From positions 1-41,271 of the forward strand of contig JANYFN010000053.1 of assembly GCA_025362675.1 (NCBI GenBank): a DNA stretch of 41,271 nt, written 5' to 3'. The notes beneath the pieces are model-generated. The model was not told the DNA's origin and searched no databases. It was given only the letters and a program-made list of their open reading frames with translations. The translations under genes and the position numbers were made by a program. Numbering within the stretch: the first letter of the stretch is position 1; the number at the start of each line of letters is the position of its first letter. The DNA is from Limisphaerales bacterium (lineage in GTDB: Bacteria > Verrucomicrobiota > Verrucomicrobiia > Limisphaerales > UBA11358). Positions 34,901 through 41,271 of this stretch are shown piece after piece.

Positions 34901-36260
34901 AAGCAGCCGTTGTGCTACCGGCGATGGTGGCGCCATTCACATTGACTCCGTCCGTAAGATTGGTGCCGTTCAACTGCCATTGCAACGCTGCGGCAGGAAC
35001 CCCATTGACCGTGGCGTTGATGTTCGCGGTGCTGCCAATATAAACCGCCTGATTGTTCAATCCGGTAATACTTGGCGTGACAATTACCGAGAGCGTCATG
35101 CTATTGGTCACTGCTCCCATGACGTTGGTGGCGATCAAGGAATAAACCCAGCCATCTTGCGCATACTGCACGTTATTCAACGTCAGCGTCGCACTCGTCG
35201 CTCCGCCGATATTCACGCCATTCGTCCGCCATTGATAAGCAGCAGATGGATTTGCGGACACGGTCGGAGCCAGCGTCGGACTGGTGCCCGCGACGACCGT
35301 GCGGTTCGTCAGCCCAGTGATGACCGGTGCGACATAGGCGTTCTTGGTGATCGTGATTTGGCTGATGTCAATGGTCGGATTGAAACTCGTCCCCTTGTTG
35401 GCAAGGCCGAAGGCAAGGCCATCAAAATAATTTCCATTGTTCAGGTAACTTGCGCCACCGGATGACGTGCCGCCGTAGGTAGTCAGCAGAGTTCCATTCA
35501 CATCAAAGAGACTGTTGGTGACCGAAACGGTCCCCGCTGCTGAAAGCAAAATTGTGAAGTTCAGCGTGTATTTCGCTCCCGAAGTCAGCGTCAGCCCTGA
35601 GTTAGCGTTGACCCCAAGCTGGGTGCCGCCGGGCGTGTTATACAAACCAGTGCCGGAGCCGCTGAAGAGCAAATCTTGGTTCGCATTATTCGCAGCCGAT
35701 TGATTCGTGCGCGTAAAAACCTTGGAGACGAGCGTGTTTGAAGAAAGTTGCGACGCGTATCCCTGCCAATTCTGGCAGTTTCCATTAATGAAAGTTGTTC
35801 CCGCGCCCAGTCCGGCATTCACCAACCACGGGCTGGCACCAACGGGCAGGGCACTGGGACTGCCGGAATAATATAAGCCCGCTGCAATCACCGATCCGCT
35901 ACCGCCAATTATCAAAGTGCCAGCAGTGTTAGTGAAAGCAATCGTCAGCGTGATGCTATCGCCCACGTTCACCAATTGAACGGGTGTGCTGGCAAAGATT
36001 GCCTGCGCCTCGATAAAACCCGCCGTGGTGCCACCGGCGAGTTTGACCTGAAATTTCCCCGGCACGATGGAACAGGTTCTACCATCCTTGGTGCTGGCCA
36101 GATCATAACTGGTGGATGACGCCGTAGGTGTTCCTCCCGGCGTGCTGATTCCATTCGTAGTGCTGCTGCTAAATGTGTCATTGAAGATGGTAGTCTGGGC
36201 ACGCGTGAACTGGGTTGCGGCCAAGGATGCCGTCAGCAGGATCAGGGGTATTTTTTTCAT
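31968..36260 (-). CDS. Giant secreted pectinesterase with Ig-like and MBG domains
   Basis: A 1430-residue exported protein with signal peptide KKIPLILLTASLAATQFTRA. The first 290 residues are a lectin-like beta-sandwich. Ig-like units follow at about 300-690 (PTLAPTVSANPSAAYQWRTN, VLQWVDQNGAPI) and a Big-5-like unit at 690-800. The pectin methylesterase domain (CE8) is at about 800-1110 with its catalytic Asp in LDGRQDTIL near 930 and the second Asp in NFDYIWGGG near 957; a clear LGRPW box is not seen. Another Ig unit, an MBG-like domain (about 1200-1350) and a C-terminal RIQATANLSNPSWTDVS 'spectator' module end the protein. It removes methyl groups from pectin, preparing it for the GH28 enzyme encoded upstream. 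The ATG at 36260 was chosen over a TTG because it gives the signal. Confidence 0.85.
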   Translation of the reverse strand: MKKIPLILLTASLAATQFTRAQTTIFNDTFSSSTTNGISTPGGTPTASSTSYDLASTKDGRTCSIVPGKFQVKLAGGTTAGFIEAQAIFASTPVQLVNVGDSITLTIAFTNTAGTLIIGGSGSVIAAGLYYSGSPSALPVGASPWLVNAGLGAGTTFINGNCQNWQGYASQLSSNTLVSKVFTRTNQSAANNANQDLLFSGSGTGLYNTPGGTQLGVNANSGLTLTSGAKYTLNFTILLSAAGTVSVTNSLFDVNGTLLTTYGGTSSGGASYLNNGNYFDGLAFGLANKGTSFNPTIDISQITITKNAYVAPVITGLTNRTVVAGTSPTLAPTVSANPSAAYQWRTNGVNIGGATSATLTLNNVQYAQDGWVYSLIATNVMGAVTNSMTLSVIVTPSITGLNNQAVYIGSTANINATVNGVPAAALQWQLNGTNLTDGVNVNGATIAGSTTAALSIANAQAADTGTYSLVASNSAGTVTNSMYLLVSASNVAPTLVGPNNLTVSQGNNGTFSISSYYGLPQPVLQWVDQNGAPILNATNTTLTLANILFSQNGYLYSCVASNSAGSVTNSATLTVIVPPAISAQPSNLAVNNTQPALFSVTASGVPAPAYQWYFNNAPISGATSSTYNIASAAPANMGNYKVVITNVAGAITSSVVTLTVNSTMAATTLSPANGASAICYDTPLAITFSVAPSIGTNGTIKIYNVTNSATPVDTINIGLGAVQQRTFSGDGQSFSYQTIQISGNTAKIYPHFSVLSPNATYYVTIDNGAFTDAAGAYFVGITATNVWLFNTKVSGPADPANPIVNGDGSADFLTVQGAVNSLAAGTNATQRVISIRNGLYTEIVDIAGKHNVTLRGQSRTGSVIAFPNNATFQAVNGGSTHARMTFKVNANDIVLDTLAVSNSTPQGGSQAEAMMIESSAKRCIVYNSELDGRQDTILANVNSSQAYFYKTLVKGNFDYIWGGGNLYFDQCTIQTISGASGYNLTAARTDTSATISTNFPWANPGGSFSANGMSFVNCTFTADSGVGTVTLAGSNGSAGNNVSWYGCDFATNYIAPSASLFSGNFVLWQDLNTTNNIPVTYTVVTSISGNDARLFAATNIPTWFYGWTPSIVPSIVTNPLSQTVTAGQSASFGVLATGIPTPTYQWQHAGTNLPSAISATLNLASATMDTAGNYAVMVTTPAGSVTSSTATLTVNTLSITVTPNGQIKVYGNLDPALTYTYAPVLLSGDSFSGALDRVAGNNVGSYAITQGTLSLNANYAINFIGTSNLVITPAALSITASNVNKVIGQTIIFAGTEFSSTGLVPSDSVTSVALSSTGAGAGAGVGSYSIIPSAAVGSGLGNYTITYNNGTLSVTGSPNSAFTSIIANNGGSVTMTFSGSNGLAYRIQATANLSNPSWTDVSTNTVSGGVASFTDTNTSGLTKFYRVVYP

Positions 36261-36416
36261 AATTACGTTCGACAATGATTAATTGCTTGGCGCAGTGTGT
36301 GCGCCGATGACATTGGGTTCGGTGGAAAAAATAGACTGGAAATCCGATTCGTCACCGGTGAATTGCTGCAATTGACTTTGAAATTTGTGCCAGCAGCTCA
36401 TGGCAATGACACTCAG

Positions 36417-37718
36417 CTACTCGATAATGATCTGGGAATTAGTGCGCGAAATTTTATTGCTCCCACTTGGCGATTGGATCCGCGCGTTCACGACCTGGAC
36501 ATTTTGCGCGTTGAAAATTCCGAACGGTTTGTCAGCCGAGATGTTCACGTTTTCCAGCCGCACGTTTGTCACGTTCATCTCCGGCAATCCCCAGATCAAA
36601 CCGGCTCGCCGACCTTTTTGCACGGTGGCCGTGAGGTTACTAAAAACAAAATCACGGTAGATCGGCGTGCGTTCGCCAACCGGTGCGGCCGGATAACTCG
36701 CAGCTATTTCCGGCGTGAGCTTCGTCAAATCGCGAAACTGCTTTTCCTTCGCCATGTAGCTCGCATAAATCAAAATCGGGCAACCAACGTTAGTCATGCT
36801 CAAGTTCAGATACTTCATGTCATGCACAAACCCGCCTCGATCACGATCCGTTTTAATCCGAATGCCCGCATCCGTGTTGTTAAACGTGCAATTTATCACC
36901 GTGATATTCGAGACACCGCCCGACGTGTAACTGCCGATGCTCACGCCGTGGCCGTAACCGTAAGTGCAGTTGGTGATGAGCACATCGCTCGTGTTGCCAC
37001 CACAAGTGAAATTATCGTCGCCCACGCTCACGTCGCAGTTCGCGATCAAAATATTTTTCCCTTTCACATCACACGCATCCGTGTTGTGGCTAGGCAGAAT
37101 CGGATCATCCGAAGCGGGCGCGCGAATCGTGACGCCGCGCACGATCACGTCTTTGCACTTCCCGCCAATCGCGATGTGAAACATCGGTGAGTTGGAAAGC
37201 GTGATGCCCTCGATGAGCAATCGTTCGCAGTTCGAAGGTGAAATCATTTTGGGACGCTTGGCGTCCTTCGCCGTTTTCGCGAATGGCCACCACGCCGCGC
37301 CTTGCCCATCAATTGCCCCTTCGCCCGTGATCGCCAGGTCGTGCAATTTGTCACCACTGATGAAAGTCTGTGGATTCACCGTGCCGCCGGGATATTTACC
37401 CAGCGGCAACATCCGCAACAAAGCCCCCGCTTCGAGCCGTAAATTTATTTTACTCGCGAGCTGAATCGGCCCGCACAGAAAAATTCCCGCCGGAATTTTC
37501 ACGATGCCGCCGCCTCGCGCACTCGCGGCTTGGATGGCTGATTGAATCGCCTCCGTGTTAGTCGCCACGCCGTCACCGAGCGCGCCAAAATTAGTGGCCC
37601 AAAAAATAGCGGGGGGAATTTCCGGCAACGCCGGGTTGACTTCCGCTTGAGCCGAAGCTGTCATTAATCCCCAGCAGGAAATCCAAGCTAAGACGTATTT
37701 CTTTGGTAAAATAATCAT
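36417..37718 (-). CDS. Glycoside hydrolase family 28 (polygalacturonase)
   Basis: A 433-residue right-handed beta-helix enzyme with signal peptide ending near TASAQA. The family sequence is complete: ATNFGALGDGVATNTEAIQ, IKIPAGIFLCGPIQL-like strands, HNTDACDVKG near 211 (first Asp), VGDDNF near 234 (two Asp), GYGHGVSIGS near 257 (His) and DAGIRIKTDRDRGG near 288. It hydrolyses alpha-1,4-galacturonic acid links of pectin or rhamnogalacturonan after the methyl groups are gone. A Shine-Dalgarno AAGGGA precedes the ATG at 8-base spacing. The pectinesterase gene lies downstream and the CE12 gene upstream on the same strand. Confidence 0.93.
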   Translation of the reverse strand: MIILPKKYVLAWISCWGLMTASAQAEVNPALPEIPPAIFWATNFGALGDGVATNTEAIQSAIQAASARGGGIVKIPAGIFLCGPIQLASKINLRLEAGALLRMLPLGKYPGGTVNPQTFISGDKLHDLAITGEGAIDGQGAAWWPFAKTAKDAKRPKMISPSNCERLLIEGITLSNSPMFHIAIGGKCKDVIVRGVTIRAPASDDPILPSHNTDACDVKGKNILIANCDVSVGDDNFTCGGNTSDVLITNCTYGYGHGVSIGSYTSGGVSNITVINCTFNNTDAGIRIKTDRDRGGFVHDMKYLNLSMTNVGCPILIYASYMAKEKQFRDLTKLTPEIAASYPAAPVGERTPIYRDFVFSNLTATVQKGRRAGLIWGLPEMNVTNVRLENVNISADKPFGIFNAQNVQVVNARIQSPSGSNKISRTNSQIIIE

Positions 37719-37745
37719 TTTGAAATTCCCTTTTCGTTGCCAATT

Positions 37746-38522
37746 CTACTGATCATTGGATTTCTTTTTGGTCGCTGGATTTTCTTCAACGATCGCCGGA
37801 TTGGGTTCTGCCAGCAAATGCGGCGCGAGTTCGGGCACCGCCTTGCGCAATTCTTCCACGACCAGCCGCGCCATCAGCACGCGGCCATTACCCGCGAGAT
37901 GTGTGCCATCAATCGAATTCGTGCCGTCCACCGTTTTGATGGGACTGAATTTTTCCACCTCGGCTTTACCGACGCGCTCGTAATATTCCCGGCTGCGATC
38001 ATGCAACTCGATCAGCGGCACATTTTTTTCGGCGGCGATTTTCCGCACCGCTTCCGCATACGGCACCAGCGAAGACTTTATTTTTCCCGGATTCGCCTTA
38101 TCCCATTGGCGACGCGACAACGGCGTGACGAGAATTGGCTTTGCCCCAATCGCCTTCGCCTCGTCCACATATTGCTGCATCTGGCGGACGAAGGTCGGCA
38201 GGTCCGTCGAGCGACCCGGTTTGCCCGGCTCGTTGTTGTGACCGAACTGGATGAAATAATAATCGCCGTGCAACGCGAGCGCGTTCGTCCAGCGCCCCTC
38301 CTTCATAAAACTCATCGTGCTGCGGCCGTTCATCGCGGTGTTGAAGCACTCGACGTCCGGCGTGAGAAATTGTTTGAAGCCATAACCCCAGCCGCCCTGA
38401 TCGTTGACCGTGGAATCGCCAACGAGCACGATTTTGATTTTATGCGCCACATTCGTTGAGTCGGCGGCCAGCGCGCTGAAGCAAGCCAAAGCCGTTGCCA
38501 GCAAAACTAATTTGGATTTCAT
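37746..38522 (-). CDS. Rhamnogalacturonan acetylesterase, CE12 (SGNH hydrolase)
   Basis: A 258-residue exported SGNH esterase with signal peptide ending near SALAAD. The blocks are VLVGDSTVND (catalytic Ser37), NTAMNGRSTMSF, FIQFGHNNEPG (Asn96) and NSIDGTHLAGNG (Asp205 and His208). The order and motifs match CE12 rhamnogalacturonan acetylesterases, which remove acetyl groups from pectin. The gene stops 27 bases before the GH28 start, so both are probably one transcript. The C-terminus is Glu/Asn/Pro/Lys-rich and unlike the family core. Confidence 0.92.
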   Translation of the reverse strand: MKSKLVLLATALACFSALAADSTNVAHKIKIVLVGDSTVNDQGGWGYGFKQFLTPDVECFNTAMNGRSTMSFMKEGRWTNALALHGDYYFIQFGHNNEPGKPGRSTDLPTFVRQMQQYVDEAKAIGAKPILVTPLSRRQWDKANPGKIKSSLVPYAEAVRKIAAEKNVPLIELHDRSREYYERVGKAEVEKFSPIKTVDGTNSIDGTHLAGNGRVLMARLVVEELRKAVPELAPHLLAEPNPAIVEENPATKKKSNDQ

Positions 38523-38598
38523 ATCACCAGCCTAGACGAACGGCCCGCTGGCGGCGTTTCCAATTTCTGCAAAGCAGATTGAAATTTTGGCGGGCGCG

Positions 38599-38736
38599 TT
38601 AGTGTGGCGGAGTCACCGGCAAAGTCGCCGCCGCATCCGGCGGGCCTTTGCCGAACAGCCAGAACAGCACGAAGACCACGACGGGAAAAACGAAAATGGT
38701 CAGCAACATCAGGCGGTTGCGGGTGGTGGGTTTCAT
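38599..38736 (-). CDS. Small single-helix membrane protein (45 aa)
   Basis: A 45-residue protein opening MKPTTRNRLM, with one hydrophobic helix LLTIFVFPVVVFVLFWLF and a short Pro-rich outer tail (GKGPPDAAATLPVTPPH). The ATG follows the stop codon of the cysteine desulfurase gene by two bases and has an AAGGGG Shine-Dalgarno at 6-base spacing, so it is translated from the same transcript. The family is unknown to me. Confidence 0.7.
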   Translation of the reverse strand: MKPTTRNRLMLLTIFVFPVVVFVLFWLFGKGPPDAAATLPVTPPH

Positions 38737-38738
38737 AA

Positions 38739-39875
38739 TTACCCCTTGTGCTGCATCTCGCTATGCACCTTGACGATGGCCTTGAGCAGCGCGTCCCATT
38801 CCGCTTCGTTCGTTTCCCACCCGGCGCTGAAACGCACCGCGCGTTGCGCGTGCGCGGACTTGTAACCCATCGCGGACAAAACGTGCGACGGCTCCTCCTT
38901 GCCCGTCGTGCAGGCCGAGCCGGTGCTGACTGCGAAGCCCGCTTTGTCGAGGCGGATGACCCATTGCGATTTGCGGTCGCCATCGGGCATGAGCGCGGAA
39001 ACCGTATTCCACAAACGCGGCTGGTTGTGACCGATGATGCTCGCGCCGGGCATGGCACGGAGAAAGTGTGCTTCAAAATTATCGCGCCACAATTTGCGCA
39101 AGAGATGTTCACTGCGGGAAATTTGTTTCTCGCGCACTTCGAGCGCGGCCATCATCGCGGCGATGATCGCGGTGTTTTCCGTTCCAGCGCGAAATCCGCG
39201 TTCCTGTTTGCCACCGTGGAGCAGGGGAGTGATCTGCGAGCGATGCGGAATTTTCAAAAAGCCCACGCCGCGCGGTCCGCCAAATTTGTGCGCCGCCCCG
39301 GTGACGTAATCGCAGTCGCCAAGTCCCTTCAACGGCATCTTGCCGATGAACTGCACGGCATCGGTGAAGAACGGAATTTCGTAAGCCTGACAGATGGCGA
39401 GAATTTCCTGCCACGGCTGGATGACGCCGGTCTCATTGTTCGCCGCCATCACGGCGACGAGGCCGGGACGTGCGTCTGCAAGTTCGGAGGTGAGCCAGTC
39501 CATGTCCACGACGCCGTCGCGCGTCACGGGAATCGTTTTCACGCGTTTGCCGAAATAAAATTTCGACGAATCATCTACGCACGGATGCTCAATGGCGGAA
39601 ATAAAAACCGTTTCCGTCGGCGCAAGCTTCTTGGCGAAATGATGAATGACCATGTTGTTTGCCTCCGTCGCGCCGCTGGTCCAGACGATGTCGTTGGGAT
39701 TGCAGCCGAGATACGCGGCGAGTTTTTCGCGCGCGTCGGCGAGGACGATGCTGGCCTTCGTGCCGAACTGGTGCATGGACGACGGATTGCCGCCGAGCTT
39801 TTCGGTGACGTGCAACCAGGCTTCGCGCGCCTCGCGCATCACGGGCGCGGTGGCGTTGTAATCGAAGTAAATCAT
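38739..39875 (-). CDS. Cysteine desulfurase (NifS/IscS family)
   Basis: A 378-residue PLP enzyme. IYFDYNATAP starts the protein, ATEANNM is at the cofactor-binding segment, SAIEHPCVDDS and AANNETGVIQP follow, Lys197 (GAAHKFGGPRGVGF) binds PLP and Cys322 (STGSACTTGKEEPSHVL) is the active cysteine. It releases sulfur from L-cysteine for iron-sulfur clusters or tRNA thiolation. The start ATG overlaps the mutY stop by four bases; MutY itself carries a [4Fe-4S] cluster. The small membrane protein follows after two bases. Confidence 0.95.
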   Translation of the reverse strand: MIYFDYNATAPVMREAREAWLHVTEKLGGNPSSMHQFGTKASIVLADAREKLAAYLGCNPNDIVWTSGATEANNMVIHHFAKKLAPTETVFISAIEHPCVDDSSKFYFGKRVKTIPVTRDGVVDMDWLTSELADARPGLVAVMAANNETGVIQPWQEILAICQAYEIPFFTDAVQFIGKMPLKGLGDCDYVTGAAHKFGGPRGVGFLKIPHRSQITPLLHGGKQERGFRAGTENTAIIAAMMAALEVREKQISRSEHLLRKLWRDNFEAHFLRAMPGASIIGHNQPRLWNTVSALMPDGDRKSQWVIRLDKAGFAVSTGSACTTGKEEPSHVLSAMGYKSAHAQRAVRFSAGWETNEAEWDALLKAIVKVHSEMQHKG

Positions 39876-40984
39876 CGGCCTGACAGGATACTTTTCGCGG
39901 CGGCGCTGGCGAGTTTTTTATGGGCGCTGGAAAAGGCGAGCGAATCAAATTTCGTCGGCGCAATCCAAACGCCTTCAATTTTTAACGGGTGTTTGTTCAG
40001 CGAAATTAAAAATGCCTCCAGCGTGATGCGATAGCGCGTGATGGAATGTTTCACCGTGCAAAGCTGTTTTAATTTCGCATTATCCCGGTCCGTGAACCGC
40101 AGCGCATCGAGTTCAGCAAATACTTCCTGCGGATCGCCGGATTTTATTCCGACCTCCACATTCGGAAATTCCCACAGATGCGCGTTCACCACTCCGGCGG
40201 GACGCTGGCGCACCAGAAACTTTCCAGCGTGTTCGATGGCGAAGGCCATAAATCGTCGCGCCGTTGCCGCTTCGCGCTTGCCGAGATTCGGCAATTCCTC
40301 CATGCGATTTTCCTTGAACGCTACGCACAGCTTTTTGACTGGACAAATCAGGCACTGGGCATTACGCGGCGTGCAAACGAGTGCGCCGAGTTCCATCAGT
40401 GATTGGTTTAGGTGTGAACAGCAGAGTTTTGAATTTTTAATTTTTAATTTTGAATTCTGCACCAGTTCTTCCGCAATGTTCCAAAGCCGCGCGTTCGTGG
40501 CTTTCTCCTTCGGATTTTCCGCGATGCCGAAAATGCGCGTCAGCACGCGGATGACGTTGCCATCCAGAATCGGCGTGGGCTGATCGAAGGCGATGCTGCA
40601 AATCGCGCCCGCCGTGTAGCGCCCGATTCCCGGCAGCGCGAGCACATCGTCGAAATTTTCCGGAAATTTTCCGCCATGTTTTTCCACGATGACTTGCGCG
40701 GCCTTTTGCAGATTGCGGACGCGCGTGTAGTAGCCGAGACCTTCCCACAACTTGTGGATTTTCTCCGAAGGCGCTTTCGCCGCCGCTTCAATCGTTGGCA
40801 GCTCGCGCATCCAGCGTTCCCAAAATGGAATCACCGTCTTCACCTGCGTTTGCTGCAACATGATCTCGCTCACCCACACCGCATACGGATCGCGCGTGCG
40901 CCGCCACGGCAGATCGCGCGCGTTCGCGGCAAACCAATCGAGCAGCGCGGAAACCAGTTTTGAATTTTTAAGGTGTGAGTTCAA
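39872..40984 (-). CDS. mutY: A/G-specific adenine DNA glycosylase MutY
   Basis: A 370-residue base-excision repair enzyme that removes adenine opposite 8-oxoguanine. RDLPWRRTRDPYAVWVSEIM has the catalytic Glu40, the helix-hairpin-helix is LPGIGRYTAGAI with Asp141 following (PILDGNV), and the iron-sulfur ligands are Cys204, Cys211, Cys214 and Cys220. The C-terminal NUDIX-like domain (residues 235-365) includes KHSITRYRITLEAF. Between the AEEL and NQSLMELGA segments there are about 12 extra residues (QNSKLKIKNSKLCCSH) coded by an AT-rich repeat; a related one codes LKNSKL at the N-terminus. The only start is TTG, inside this repeat, so the real start is uncertain. Confidence 0.9.
   Translation of the reverse strand: MNSHLKNSKLVSALLDWFAANARDLPWRRTRDPYAVWVSEIMLQQTQVKTVIPFWERWMRELPTIEAAAKAPSEKIHKLWEGLGYYTRVRNLQKAAQVIVEKHGGKFPENFDDVLALPGIGRYTAGAICSIAFDQPTPILDGNVIRVLTRIFGIAENPKEKATNARLWNIAEELVQNSKLKIKNSKLCCSHLNQSLMELGALVCTPRNAQCLICPVKKLCVAFKENRMEELPNLGKREAATARRFMAFAIEHAGKFLVRQRPAGVVNAHLWEFPNVEVGIKSGDPQEVFAELDALRFTDRDNAKLKQLCTVKHSITRYRITLEAFLISLNKHPLKIEGVWIAPTKFDSLAFSSAHKKLASAAAKSILSGR
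40425..40457. repeat. AT-rich micro-repeat inside mutY
   Basis: AGTTTTGAATTTTTAA then TTTTTAATTTTGAATTC. The first 16 bases recur exactly at the mutY start (40956-40971). It codes in frame for a lysine/serine/asparagine-rich insert. Confidence 0.75.
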
Positions 40985-40988
40985 AATT
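40956..40988. repeat. AT-rich micro-repeat at the mutY start
   Basis: AGTTTTGAATTTTTAA followed by GGTGTGAGTTCAAAATT; the two ends are inverted (GTTTTGAA and TTCAAAAT). It contains the TTG start and the first codons of mutY. Confidence 0.65.
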
Positions 40989-41038
40989 GTCGAACCGCGA
41001 AATACACGATATACACGAAAAGGAAAATGCAGAAAATT

Positions 41039-41191
41039 CTACGGCGACAACTTTTCGCGGTGCGGCAGATGGTTGGTGGCTGTCCGCAAGGACTTCCAGC
41101 GCGCCAAGGCCGCGTCGCTGGTGTCTTCAAACAGAAATTTCAGCGTCGGCGATTCGACGTGGCCGTCGCAAAAGACCACGTTGGCTGTGAC
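41039..41191 (-). pseudogene. C-terminal fragment of a prepilin-like DG-H protein
   Basis: Read leftward, the frame gives VTANVVFCDGHVESPTLKFL, FEDTSDAALARWKSLRT and NHLPHREKLSP-stop. VxFCDGHVE is the motif at the end of the type-II-secretion-prepilin-like proteins (H-X9-DG group) that are very common in Verrucomicrobia and Planctomycetes. A stop codon lies directly upstream of the first residue, so only 50 codons remain. Between it and mutY is a short tandem ATACACGA repeat (41002-41018). The rest of the right end (to 41271) shows nothing I can name. Confidence 0.72.
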
Positions 41192-41271
41192 TTAAAAGTC
41201 GAAACATATTTGCAGAACCCTATTTTCTCAAGTGGTGTTCAATCCGCTTCTGGGCTTTTCTGATTTTCCAG

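Noticed and set aside
37737-38459. 240-residue plus-strand frame opposite the CE12 gene
   Set aside because: The minus strand carries a complete SGNH esterase with all catalytic motifs; the plus frame has none.
38748-40034. 428-residue plus-strand frame opposite the desulfurase gene
   Set aside because: It is antisense to a fully conserved cysteine desulfurase and is His/Arg/Ala-rich without domains.

Overview
The bulk of the window (about 260 to the right end) reads as chromosome of a verrucomicrobial bacterium, probably a Pedosphaera-like (Limisphaerales) lineage from a metagenome. The signs are a VPDSG-type C-terminal sorting signal, very large Ig- and beta-helix-rich secreted proteins, a remnant of a prepilin-like DG-H C-terminus, DUF3300/DUF2950 genes, a pectin-degradation cluster, and genes often lacking a Shine-Dalgarno and starting with GTG or TTG. 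The first ~258 bases are different: they encode the C-terminal tail of a Bacteroidetes-type FtsZ and stop abruptly at a short microhomology, so the left end is most likely a chimeric assembly join.

Layout. 1-640: FtsZ fragment, the N-terminus of a tyrosine integrase cut by the seam, and a 3' half of tRNA-Phe that looks like an attachment-site scar. 700-11300: ordinary chromosome (GH63 glucosidase, YhbY RNA-binding protein, aldo/keto reductase, UbiA and UbiX, a lipoprotein amidase overlapping a sugar-nucleotide epimerase, cupin, EamA transporter, rhodanese). 11444-16210: a 1588-residue secreted LamG/beta-helix/Ig-repeat protein. 16363-21919: a decayed stretch with an integrase relic, a bifunctional NnrE-NnrD cut after its epimerase half, and a cyclic beta-1,2-glucan synthase gene (ndvB type) that has lost its central glycosyltransferase and cyclisation domains and carries an amber codon.

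22000-29000: an accessory block of small envelope or secreted proteins (DUF3300-DUF2950 pair, proline-rich protein, EF-hand protein, VPDSG protein), a stand-alone response regulator and a broken small membrane protein. Each transcription unit has the same motif, roughly GGGT-n-AACACCCCAYAGCC, 30-100 bp before its start. I think this is an undescribed regulon and the most interesting signal here. Scattered in it are wrecks of sucA, a YhcG-type nuclease and another integrase, next to an intact tRNA-Ala(CGC).

29215-31851: FUSC-like membrane protein, short-chain dehydrogenase, LptF/LptG permease. 31968-38522: a compact pectin locus with a giant pectinesterase, a GH28 polygalacturonase and a CE12 rhamnogalacturonan acetylesterase. 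38599-40984: an operon mutY, cysteine desulfurase and a 45-residue membrane protein, with AT-rich micro-repeats inserted in frame in mutY. The right end carries a fragment of a prepilin-like protein. At least seven broken genes in 41 kb make this an unusually decayed neighbourhood.
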